Assembly: GCA_034509425.1 (NCBI GenBank)
Contig: JAVTVJ010000130.1
Location: forward strand, 4,395,501 to 4,459,500
DNA length: 64,000 nt
From: Eopsaltria australis
Lineage: Eukaryota > Chordata > Aves > Passeriformes > Petroicidae
Reading direction: 5' to 3'
Positions 1 to 12,300 of the stretch are shown here, one piece after another. Numbering within the stretch: the stretch's first letter is position 1; each line of letters begins with the position of its first letter. The notes beneath the pieces were generated by a model, which saw nothing but the letters and a program-made list of their open reading frames with translations, did not search any database and was not told where the DNA came from. The position numbers were made by a program, and so were the translations under genes.

Positions 1-3000
1 ATGAGGTACCAGCTTCAGTTCAGTTCTCTTCTCTGAAGCTGCCCCAGCTCACACCACTCAGTTCATTTTTACTCAGCACCTCACTCTCATGAAATCTGCT
101 TTGAATCTGGGCAGTATGTTCGATAGTGGTCCTGACTTATTAATTCAGTTTCATTCTTTGAATTAAATACTGCAGGGCAGAACTGATTATAAATGGTTGA
201 GGCCACTTGCATCAGATAATTGACTGGCAACTGAACAGTCTCTCCTAGGATTCATATTCCATGGGCAAAGGCGTGCTCTGTCATGAAAAGAAACATTTGC
301 TAAAGCCTGATCTCATTGCCTTTTGCATGGGCAGGATTTGGAATAGGCCATAACCCAGCACGGACCACGTCCCACCACTGCCCTGGGATGGGACATGGCC
401 AGTGTCTGAGTAAAGCTGCTCCTCACTGAGGCTGGAGCAGGCTGGAGGAGCTGCTCCCACTGCAGTGCTATTAATGTGCAGGGACCACTCGTGTGTGCAC
501 TCACTGTCTTTGTGAGAAGAGAACCAAAAAATAAAGAAAGAAAGACACAGAAAGGCTATCAATCCCCTAAACTGGGGAAGATAAATTTGTGTGAAAAGTC
601 GTGAGGAACCTGACAGGAAAGAGTTACTTTATGACATTTAGTGGCGAGGAAAAACAGCCTTAGGTTTTCTATTGTCTGCAGGTTTTTCTCTGTGAGAACA
701 GAAGGTTGGGCACAAGGTGAACTGTCAGGAGGAAAAATCGAGGGAATCATAGAGAAGATGGGCCTTGTACATAATTGATCTGACAGAGTGCTGCCCACTC
801 CATCATTGTGGCTGAAATACGCTCGGCCTCCTGCGCAATAATGCATGCGAGTTTAGCAGCGCAAGACTTGGTCTATTAGGGAGTTTGTTTAATCAGGAAT
901 GCTCCCGTCCCCGCCAGTGCTCAGCGTCGCTTGCAAAACATGAAATCTGCTCTCTGACTGGAAGAGAAAATTCTGCTGTGCTCAACACTTTCAGCAGCAG
1001 ACATAAAAGCAGAAAGTGACTTTGAGTAAAATCGGGAGCTATTGGAAATAAGAGCAACATCTCTGCTGCCTTCAACAGGGCTAGAACTATGCTTTGTTCC
1101 CTGAAGAATTCCCTCACTGTTTCTCCCCATCAGATTTCTCTTCCCTTTTTTGATCCACTTCATGGAAGGTGTTATCATCTCATTGAATTGTGTCACAACT
1201 GTCCCAGCAATTCAGAAAATCTGAAGCTCTTTATAATGTGGTCCTTTATAAGTAGTTGTAAGTGGCTTTCATGTGAGGGGCAAAAGATCCCTGAGGATTG
1301 GGAATTTCAAACCTGGAGTGTTATTACAGCCACTAAATATCGTGTCTTTGCTACTGCAAGATAAAGAGGCAAAGCTTAAAAGATGAAGATACACCACGCT
1401 TTGTGTGAGTTCTGATAAAAGCTGGAGATAGCATTTTGAAGACTCCGGGTGGTCCAACCCTGCAGACTTTTTTGGGAAGGCTCTGTCCTGCCTTGCTTTG
1501 AGACAAACATGGATGAGTGGGCAAATGCTGCAAAGTGCCAGCAGTTCTCTGGGAGCCGAGAGCTCCTGGACCCCGAGGTGCTCGGTGGGACTCGACTCCT
1601 CACTGGTTCAGGCTGCACAGGAGATGCAGATCCTCCTCAAAATCACAGAGCTCAAGAGCTATGGAGGGACCACAGATATTTCCCTGCACTGTGACCTCTG
1701 TCACCTCCAGCTGAGGACACAGAGCAAGTGCTGGATGTTATCCCTTCCAGCCCATCCGATGGTGGATAAATCAAGCCAGCAGCACAGCAATAATGCAGAA
1801 GGGTCACCACAAGCAATTTTCTAAAAACTGTGCTGACATCACCAGAAATTTTATTTAAATCCTTCCTATTTCCAGCTAAAAAATCCATCATCATTATGAA
1901 AATTACTTGTATCAGACCCCAGAATAATCTTTTCAGAAAGGATCGCTCCTGATGTTTAAACCGATTGTGATTTATTTTACCTCTTGGATTTTTCCTCATG
2001 CTAATGTAGGCAGGAGCTACGATCACCAATTCCAAACTCAGTAATTTTGCCTAAAAACATTTGATAAAAAAGGGGTTAATGATTTCCATGCAGGGTGAAG
2101 CTATCAGGAATTAGTGCTGCGGAGTGTAGAACATTCACTTTTACAGTAGGTGGTGTTCTTGTTACACTTTCATACATGCCAGGCTAATTAACTGTCTTAA
2201 AGACCACATCATTAAATTATTTCCCCTGCTTAAAACGCTGCAATGTTTAATGTACCCCAGCAATTCAATTATGTTTAAAACAATATCCTAAGGATGAACT
2301 ATATGGGGTGGCATTTAGAGGAAATTTCATGCTTTACCTCAAACGCAGGTAAAACACAAGAGCAGAAATAGAATTTGAATTCCAAAATAGCTGTTTGAGA
2401 AAAAAAGCTTCCAGAAAAGATTGTAAATGGAGCTAATTATTATAATGTCGATAATTCATTTTGCCTTTACTCTCTTTCGTAAAAGTTCAAAGACTTGAAA
2501 GAGTTTTGTTCTTCATTCAGTCCTTCTTAAGCTATGCCTGTTCCATCTTATAATATATTTCTATTTTTTTGCTGCTTTAACTTCTTCCCCTGATGCAGTT
2601 TCTATTATTTTAAGCAAAAAGCATGCGGCTTAATTAAGTGTAACACATTGGAAGGAGGGTGAGGTCCTGACGGTGTATTTCAGATATTGTGCTATGCAGG
2701 CCAGGCGCAGACGCCTCTGCTGCACCCCTAATCAAACCAGCTCACGTTCATTTATGAGAAGAGAAGCGGCTGCATTCTGGCTCTGCCACCTTCCTCACCA
2801 GCATCATTTCCAGGCACGAGCGATGCATCTCAGCGTGGCAGAACGAGTGCAGAGTGAGCAGGCTCACGAAGGACACAGCGCTGCTCCCGCCTGGCTCACT
2901 GTCACCAGGAGTGCAGGGAGTGTCCTCTGTGCCAGGGACTGGGAGCACCCGGCGAAGCCACAAGGGCAGCAGCAGCTTCTACTTCAGAAACTTCTGTCAT

Positions 3001-6000
3001 TCTGGACCCGTGTCGAAACAGGGCTCAAAGGGACAGGAAGAGTATTTTGGAGCACACCTGAGTACAAAACAAGCCAGCTTCTCCTCTACAGTCTTTATGT
3101 AGTGCTTAAGAAATACTGAACCCTGATGTCAGGGAATCAAACTTAAAAACACTTAAAAGCCTTGTTGCTATATGATGTAGAAAGCTGTGTTCTACAACAG
3201 GTATTTTTTTCACAAACTAATCAAATTAGTTTTCAAAACCTTACTAGGCACACTTGAGGTCAATATGCAGACTTTGCTATTAGAGTTGGCATGCCACCCA
3301 GATCATACCATGCAGATCATCAACCCAAAAATTTGAATTGCATTCATCTTCAGCTTCTGTCCCTTCAATAGGAATGCCAGTCATCTGAATAGCTTTGGTA
3401 CTACTCCATATGTGGGAGATGCCCAAAACCTATCCCATTTTCTGAAGCCTTGTGCCAAGCTATGTGAGGGTAAGCACGATCTTGTAGATAAAACTTGCTG
3501 AAGCCTAACTCTTGTAATAAACCACAATGAGGACATGTGGGAACCACAAACACATAGAGAAGCCAGAAGTTGCTTAGAATAACCACTGCTGTAGCTCCCA
3601 TTTGACCAAAATGCTCATTTCCAGTACAACATGATAGATTTCATGAGAAAAGTCAGGTAAGGTGATTTGCTGCAGTGGAATCAGTCATGTGACAGAAAAT
3701 GCAGTTGGCACCTGGCTGTTCAATTTCACCTCCCTGTGTGATGCCATCAGGTGGGGAGATGTGTCATTGTCATGTCAGGGAGAGGGACCCAGCTGTGTCT
3801 TGTGGTGGACACTTCAGGTGATGTGAAGTGGAAGATCACTGTGCTCATAAAAAATGGGGTCTGTACACAAGCTGGGGCCACCAAGAAATTTATCCTCTTC
3901 TCACTCTTGATGATCCTTCCCAGTGGACTGAATCCAGCCTTTAGGGAATAAACTGACTATTCCTAATCTAAGGGAAATGAAAAGGAACAGCAGTGTCTAC
4001 AGGAGACCATGAGATTTGGATTTTAGTGTGGAAGCATCAAGTTGTTCCTATGCAACTGACAATACACTACTGCAGCCTAGAACCTCACCAGTGAGAAAAC
4101 CTTCCCAGATTTCGAAGGTCTAAAATTAGAATGTATTTAGTGGCAAAGTTTGGGTTGATTTCTATTGTAAGGAATTCCCTCACCATGAGGGAAGAGTGTA
4201 TGCACCAGCAATTTCTACCAAACAGCGGCTGCAAATCCCAAAGGGCCTTGCTCATACGGCCGATACTGGCAGAGGGAGCTGCTTCTTCAGCAGCTTGGTG
4301 GTGGGTGAATGTTCTCCTCATGCAGGTCTGTAAGGAGGTCCATGATCCAGGTGGACACTGATACCTGGAGACTGCACAAGTATTTTCATGCACTTCCCCA
4401 GAGCAGCTGAGCAGAGAAGGAGCCCTGCTGTCACTCCCCCTTCATGCAGTGAAGGCAAGGAAATGGCCTGTCAGAAAAATGGCATTTCTGTTTTAAACCA
4501 GGTCAGTTTACACTGAGATCAGTTTTCTGATCTCTCACTGCATGGTCGGAGAAACACCTGTGCCGACACAGGGGGAGGGAGTACAAACAACCATCTGGAG
4601 AGCACGGGGGGACAGGAAACCCATTTTGGTTGCAGAACAGGCTTCTGCCAGCTTAACTAGGCATGGAGTGGTGGCGTTAATCAAGACCTTGAAACAAGCC
4701 TCAAGGCAAACATAGCATGGCATCTGAGGGATTAACCACGGGAGGAAATATATTGCTGACCATATGATGACCCAGAAGTTCTTAAAACATGTACATCTAC
4801 ACTGAGATACCTCAATGCTGGGCTAAGGATGCCATCAATTTTACTGAAATTGCCCAGAAAATTCTGATTATGTGATGCTTGGAAATAAGTAGGTCTTTGA
4901 TGCGTTAATTCACAGTAATGAAGTTAAAATAGAAATATATATTTAGAACATTAATAGGTACCTGTGCTGTTTCTAAAACACGTGGAGCATAAGCCCCTTG
5001 TACCCTGCTTAAATCCATGCAAAAGGTTTGGGGTTGGGTCCTTGTCCTGGTGAATTCTGCAGTGAAGTGCAGACATACATAGCCATCCTGACTCCACTTA
5101 AAGTCCAGGCACGTCCATGCTATATATTGTGTTGCCTAGTCTTGCATTTGTTTCATTCTTTTGAATTATTCTTCACAATTTTAAATTGGCTTTAATGCAT
5201 TTATTTTCCATATATGTCCCTGTGATTTATTTCACAATTTATTCCAATTTTTATGCCATCGTATACTTAGACAAATCTTTTTTTTTAACCTTCAGTTTCT
5301 GCATCTGTTTTACAAATAAATTGCAAATGTCAAGATAATTTCCTTTCTCAAGCATTTCCTAAACCCTAACCAGCTCAACAAGTTGCATGTAACATAAAAC
5401 ATACAGCAGGAACTTAACACACAGGAATGCATATAACAATCTCTCTTTTTTCCTTATGTAGTTATGCTTACTTAAGGCATTGATTTCCTTGAAGCAGTCA
5501 ATAAAAGACTTCAGGTAGTAAAATACACCCTGACAGTAATATTTTCCATTCAGTACTTCTCCCTTTCCTTGCTGAAGACTCCAGTCATTAGAAGAGTGAA
5601 GATCATAATTGTTATATATGTTTAAATGGTATCTCAGGATTTCAGCTAGACTCTGGTCTGCTCTTGACCCAGGCATTATACATTTGGGCCATCAATAATG
5701 TGGATTAACATCCACTCAGAATGACTCAAACACTCACTTTCTTGGGAAAGAATTTGTCGCACTGATCTCAACCCCTTTTTTTATAACTTAGCTGAACAGC
5801 CAAAATGAGACTTTAGAGCTTTGAGAACCACTGTCTTCAAAAGGCTTTTAGAAAATACCTTTAAATGAGAGCAAAGCCCCCTGAATTCTCAAAAGTAATT
5901 TCTCCAGAAAGAAATTACAGCCGGGATGGCAAGGCTGGTGTGGTACATTAGGCTCTGTCTGTCTCTGGATATCCATCTGCAATTAGAAGATCTCAGAGCA

Positions 6001-8739
6001 GCAACATTTTTGTGAAAAGATGAATCCTGCCACTAGCAAACAAAACTATGATACACCCAACCCGACGAACTTTGGCTTGTGTGCCTCTGCTCTTGTCCCT
6101 TTGCACTTTGCCCACCAAGCCCCTGGGAAACATTGGTGTGAACCACACTGATCCACAGAGGGCAATGGGAAAACATCCCTCAATTCAGGCAGGTGTCACC
6201 CCTGAATGCCTTTTTCTCTAGGCCAGCATCACCACTGGGAGCTGAGGGCATGGCACCCCACAGGGCCAAAAGCTGTGCTACAAAAGCCTGGTGTGACTAA
6301 GATCAGCATGCTTTATTTGAGTTGTACATTTAAAGTTGCTACAAATACCCTGGACTGTTTAGTGCGGAAAATAGGTTTGCTGGGATTAGAAAAGGGCAGT
6401 AAATCAAGCATATACAGTGTTTGCCCCTACTAAACAAGCATCTCAGTTTCATGTCTGACTTGAACCTATACCAGAAGGTTACAATAGTTTTGCAACACTC
6501 ATTTTATTTTAGATGCATACGAGGGAGATTTAAGGAGGTGCTGAACACCCCCATTCCTAATTTGCAGTTATAATTATTTTGCAAGAAACATAGTTCTGCA
6601 AAGAAGTCTGTGAGTGACAGAGCTGGAGACCAGAATTTTTCTTTAAATGCACTAAAGGTGTTGGAAGGGACAGAGCAGGGATCCCACGCTGACCTCATCA
6701 ATCACCTTCACCTCATACCTGCCAGGAAGGTGCCTGTGCTGCAAGGGGCTCATCTTCTGTAGGAGCCATGGAATTTTCGGCTTCTCTGTCACTTTCACAT
6801 AGGACCAGAATTACAGCTTTGAAAATAGCAGAGGCAAGAACCTCCTTAGAGCTCAATTTTATTTTTTGCTCTTCTCCAAACCACTATCACATGTGAAAAA
6901 TTCATCCCTAACAATGAGCACCAATTTTTCTCTGGAATCAGCAAGGTAAAAGGCCACGTGTCCCAGCCAAAGTGCACTGGCTTTTGCAACAAATTTCCAG
7001 CAGCAGATTCAAAGCTAAATTCAGATTAGGAACTCTCAGTGCTCTGAGGGTAAAATCAATTTTTACAGATTGGCAAATTCATATGTGAGGCAAATAAGAG
7101 ACTTGATCAGAAAGAAAGTTCTGAAATTTTATCTTCTGCCTTCTCTGTTTCTGTGAGCTCCCAGTTCCTTGCCATGTGCTGCCCCATCTTTCCCAAAGGG
7201 AAGATCATAGGCTCGGTCTTTCAAAGAGCAGGAAGGATTTGCTTTGCTGTCCAAGTGCTGCCTGCTGGGTCACTGCGGCCTGTGAGTTACACAGCCCTGT
7301 CACTTAGTGAGCTCAGCAAACCCATGTTTTCCTAATGATGCTGTCTCAGCCAATTCATGCAGCATCATCTGGAGGGTTTGGCTGCCATTTGTCACTGCTT
7401 CTGTGAGAGAAGGGAATAGAGACAATTCCTACTGGAGATCTGAGTCCAAGTTGCCACTGTGCTACTCCAGTTTTAAACAAGTGCCTCTCTAGTGCCTTCT
7501 TTGAAGAAGATTCTTCTTCAGAGGGTTAAAGTATCTCAATAACCTTATGTTAGTGAAGAATTGACAGCTCTGCTGTACATTAAAAGATTTTCTATTGCAA
7601 GGACCAGACAGAGCTGCTGTACAGGTGAGGCAGTGCACGAGAAAAGCCCTTGTGGTGCAGGAGGGCTGTGTGGTGTGGCAGCCAGGCAGGAGGAGCACAG
7701 GGGGGAGAGACCAGCCTGCTCCGTGCACCTCATTAAATAGAACATGGACAGCAAATGCACTCGTCATTGTAAGGAATAAAATAAGCAGGTATATGTATCC
7801 ACACACATCTTCTGCTCCAAAATCTCAGGCAGCAGAATTTCCACAGTTTTGTTTCAAACCACAACTACTGTAAAAACCAGTCAGAGTATTGCATGCTAAA
7901 TTAACCTGACAATTTAACTCATTTGTCACTGGGTGTACTGAGTATATATCCAAGAGAGCCAGGGCATTGCTTGAAAATGTTTGAGACAGAAATTCCTCCC
8001 GCCTCTTGTAGCCTTTGCTACTCCTTTGCAGACCAATTTAATGCACTGTGTCACAGAAACGTGACGCTGTGCTTTAGCAGTGCCAGCAGATTGCGTTACC
8101 CTGCCTGACTGTACCCAAGTCACACATTTCTCTCTGCCTGCAGTCCCAGAGGTCACAGCTAAGGTCAGGAGAGAACAAAAACGATGCTTTGTGATCCAGA
8201 ATTTAGACAGTTACCAACTCATAAATCTTGGTCAGACTGTAATAACAAAGCATGGGACAGTACAGTCCTCACGCACACAGAGATGTCTTCAGGAAGAAAA
8301 AGGCAAAACTATGCATCAGACAAAAACGACTGAATTTATCATGTAGCAAAGCAGACATGCCTTCTTCAGCTATTTTTATTTTTCTATTTTCCTCTCCTCT
8401 TTTTCCACATTTCTAGGTGGGAATAGAAGACCGTGTCACCACTTCAAAGTATTTATAGCAGTTAGCTAAGGAGTAATGATCATAAGCAGAAGCACTTAAA
8501 GAGCAACATTGAAATGTTTTTCATACTGAAAATAAATGACTCACTCCTTTGTATTTGGCAGCTTGAAATGGGACCTCTTTCCTTAATGACATTCCTCCTT
8601 TGCAGTGTGCTTATAGTCACTTGCTGTTGTTCATTTGTTTGTAGCACCAGTAATCCTTGGCACTTACAGTCCGTACTGTACTTTTAATTCAAAGACTTTA
8701 TGAACGCTGATTAATTAAACTGAACAGTTTCCTTTGGAA
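1..8739. other. gene-free AT-rich flank, distal
   Basis: No coding exon, RNA gene or clearly classifiable repeat was recognised. The open frames here are short, lack domain-like composition and overlap on both strands, as expected by chance. Base composition is moderately AT-rich with few CpGs. The interval lies about 40-48 kb upstream of the NFIA start codon and belongs to the gene-poor flank. Undetected enhancers or lncRNA exons cannot be excluded. Confidence 0.6.
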
Positions 8740-8850
8740 GCTAATGGTTATACCAGTTTTCAGATCAGAAAACTGAGAGGGCTTAAGTTTCTTTTAAAAA
8801 AACTGAACAACCCTGCTGCAAGTCACAGGTGAATTCCAGAATTCAGAGGG
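8740..8850 (+). mobile_element. old MIR-like SINE fragment
   Basis: The stretch around 8,757-8,790 (CAGATCAGAAAACTGAGAGG, then GCTTAAGT) followed by a CAAGTCACAGGTGAATT-like block near 8,819-8,834 has the order of the MIR core: an 'acagatgagaaaactgaggc...gttaag...caagtcacac' series. The copy is diverged, with an A-rich insertion between the blocks. MIR-type tRNA-derived SINEs are ancient in amniotes, and birds keep only decayed copies. The ends are approximate, and a chance match to this simple pattern remains possible. Confidence 0.42.
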
Positions 8851-8989
8851 GTTTTGTTCCCTCTCCCCTGTCACCAGGGCTGAGGGCAGCATGGCATGTA
8901 CCATGCAAGATTTCTACCACTTGAGACCAACCCAGCTAACAAAGAAATATTGGGAATTCTGGTCCTGGTTTGGTTTTGCAGCCCTTTCC

Positions 8990-9337
8990 TAGAACAGAAG
9001 GTAAGAAGGCTTTGGGGTTACCTAATTTCATCCTTCCAGTGCCTGATGGGAACCTGCAGAAAAGATTGGAATGGACTATTTACAAGGGCCAGGAGTGACA
9101 GGGCAAGGGGGAATGGCTTCATACTGACAGAGAGTAGTTAGATTGGACATTGGGATGGTGAGACCCTGGCACAGGGTGCCCACAGCAGCTGTGGCTGCCC
9201 CTGGATCCCTGAAGTGTCCAAGGACAGGCTGGATGAGGCTTGGAGCAACCTGGGATAGTGGAAGGTGTCCCTGCCCATGGCAGGGGGGGTTGATCTTTGA
9301 GGTCTGTTCCAAGCCAAACCATTATGTGATTCTATGA
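8990..9337 (+). mobile_element. CR1 LINE, 5'-truncated 3' end
   Basis: The region reads through characteristic CR1 3' segments in order: a 'tccagtgcctgatgggaacctgcagaa' type block (about 9,037), TTTACAAGGGCC (9,079), 'acagggcaagggggaatggcttc' (about 9,098), 'tggcacagggtgcccacagcagctgtggctgcccctgga' (about 9,168), 'caaggacaggctggatgaggcttggagcaacctggg' (about 9,219), GGAAGGTGTCCCTGCCCATG, and a terminal ATGTGATTCTATGA (9,324-9,337). CR1 is the dominant avian LINE; it is typically 5'-truncated and ends in a short octamer repeat rather than poly-A. A segment before the 'ggtgagaccctgg' part is missing compared with the usual 3' end. It is dead as an element and is the best clade marker in the window. 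Confidence 0.94.
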
Positions 9338-12300
9338 ACAAATCTGGCTCCAGGTCCTTGTCTACTTCTTCAGCTCATGTGAGTGTGACATTTATGCATT
9401 TCAAGCTGTGGCTGCTCTGAAGGACAATCCTTCCCCATCTGTAACATCTGGATCCATGAATGCTTCCCTCAAGCTCTCATCCAAACAGATTCTGCAGCCA
9501 CTGGGAACACCCTGGCTTTGCCTGCATTCACACAACTTCCTTGCTGGACAATTCAATTTCTTATTCTCCTCTCCTCCTTCTTATTCTCCTCCTTTTTTCT
9601 GGTGAAATGCATTAGCAAGTTAAGGACAGTACTGAATCAATCCCACTGCACTGGAAAAGTCCTTGGGAAATCTCCTGTTCAACTTGCCAAGTAGCTTCTG
9701 CCTCTGAGAGAGTTTTCTCTCACCTCCTTTTGCAGAGAGCCCTTCACACTTGTTCTGACAGAGATGTACCAGTTTGGGGTAATTCATTCAAAAACAGACA
9801 GATCTTTCCAACTGCTTTATAGCTTGTCCTCCCCGAGCATTCTTTCAGTAATCCCTATACCAAAGCTGAACCAAATGTGTGTTTATGTAAAACAGCCCAT
9901 GCTATATGCAGCCTGTGCTTTTTGCATGACCTTTAGTGTAAAATGCAATATGTCTGGTCTCAGTTATGTTATTCTGTCAACATGTTCCAGTTTGGGCTAA
10001 GCTGGAAGCAGCACTCTGTACATCTGGCTCAGGAAGAGAGGACATCTGTGCAACTAGTCTAATAAACCAGAGCAATTCAATGAAATATTGTTCTAGTGTT
10101 AGGGAATGAAAAGAATTTTTGCATTGCAAAACACAACAAATGCTGACTTCTACCAATAAGAGTGACCTCCACAAATCTGGGAGATAAATCAGTATGAGAG
10201 AAAAGCAAAAAAAAAATGTTAAATGATGCTCTTATTTCAAGTGTAAACATCTTCCAAACATAAATTGTCTCATTTGATTTAAAGTTATTTAGTCCACATG
10301 GAGTTAGATAATGTCCTCCTTTTAAAATATAACTTCGGAAATTTATGGATGAAAAGTGCTAATTTTGTATTTTTAAATGCATTTGATAATTTCACTGTGT
10401 GAATCCCTTAAGGACATTATGCTGTCTATAAATCCTCCCCTCTCCTAGCATGGATTTTGTGAAGAGCACAATTGCTAATGCAGTCTAAATTAGACAAAGG
10501 CATTTGGTGAGGTCAAGGAACTATTGCTTGGAGGTTCCCATTTTATTTTCTTTGGACATTTTGAAGAGGATAACACCTTACACTTACTCTAGTAACAGCA
10601 TGAAATTCTAAAGTAATTCATTCTGCAATTGCATTTAGCTGCTTTAAAGTCTGTATGAGCCATATTTATCCTTCTTTTCCAAGTCTCTCTAATAGTGACC
10701 AAGTCCGGAGTGAAGTAAACTCTTGCTATCCTTTTTAAAATAACAATTCCACTCATAAAAGCTACTGAGGGTCACTGACAACAGAGAAAAATCACATTTT
10801 TCTCTTACATACTGAATTTCATACTTTGCCTTACTTGGGCTGGAAAGAGCACAATTCTGTCAGATTTCTCATGCTGTACTTCACATTCATTGCTACTTCA
10901 TGTCATTATTGATCTTTCTCCTGGAGTTTCTCTACAAATCCTACTATCTATTCTGCCCCAGTATATTTGCTGTTGTCTCCCAGTCCCCAAAGGGTAATAC
11001 TGCTCATTTAGTTCAGAATCTGATCCTAGAGCCCATCAAGCTGTTTTCCAGCTCTCTTGCAGTTTGCTGTCAGTAAACTTTCCTGCTCTACAGACACCTG
11101 GCTTGGTCTCCACCGCATCCATCACCAAAAAAAACCCACATAGAACTGAGTTCATCCTCTTCATTACCTTTGTAAAACTTTCATCTATCCAATTCCCATT
11201 GCTAGCCTTTTTCCTAGGTGGGTGAAGAAGAAAGCCCAGTTTGATGAGCATGATCTCCAGAGAGCAGGGGATACATCTCCATTTATTAAACAGCCTCTGC
11301 AGTGGCTGCTTGCAGTGTGCACCGAATAGACAACATCTCTGGAGAATCCAAGAAAACCCAACAGAGTGCAAGAAAACTGCAAACCCAGAATATTTGCAGA
11401 ATCTCTTTTCTTAAAGGAGACTAAAAGACTCTTAAAAGTTCCCTCCAGGCAATTTGATTCCAGTCCAAGGGCTTTGAAGAAAACAAACCCATCCATATAT
11501 CTTGATGCATTCTTCACTGTCCCAGGATATACTCTTGACCCAAGGAACTGCATCAGTCAGGGACAAGGCAACATCAGCGCTGGATCCCTGACAACATGTG
11601 TTATGTTTACCTACAGGAATTTAGGAAGGGAGGAGGTGGTGGTGTTATGTCTGACAGCCCTGGTGTATAACTGATGAATGTATTAACATGGAGCAATAAT
11701 GGTCCAGCAGACCCAGCCCTTGATGAGAAATCAAATTCTCCTCTGAGTGCATCCACATCCCAGACACGGGATCCAGAGAAATCCTTTTGTCTTTCTGTAC
11801 ATCCTTTTCCCAAAATATGCTTTGTTCTAAATTGTCTGTGAGGACAGGACCTTGTACATATTTCCTAAGGCACATCAGTGCAGGACTAATGGCCTGAATG
11901 CTGGGAACCAAATGGTGTCATTACAGTGAACCCCAGAAGTCTCATAAAGAGACTCATAACTTGTCTCTTTTCTTAAAAGAGGGGGGGAAAAGACTTTTCA
12001 GCTGTAGAAGTACAAAAAGAATCCAACTGAAAAAAATGTAGGCAATTTTTCTAACTAAAAGAAGTGAGTTTAAGTTTGTATTTTTATTGTTTTTATTAAT
12101 AACTTCCAGATGAATCTCTGGACTTCAAAATTTCATTTCAGAGTGAATTATATTGGCTGCCATAGAAGTCCTCAGAAAAATTCTAATGGAACTAAGGACT
12201 AGACCAAACTCCCAGTAATTTTCCTAAATTCCAGGGAAATGTATATCTGAGCCTACACTTCCCACTCCAGAAACATTTCCTCTCCTGGCTCCAGAGAGCG

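Noticed and set aside
7040..7140. Possible MIR fragment (TTTTTACAGATTGGCAAATT then GAGGCAAATAAGAGACTTG)
   Set aside because: Only one landmark fits. Too short and diverged to separate from chance.
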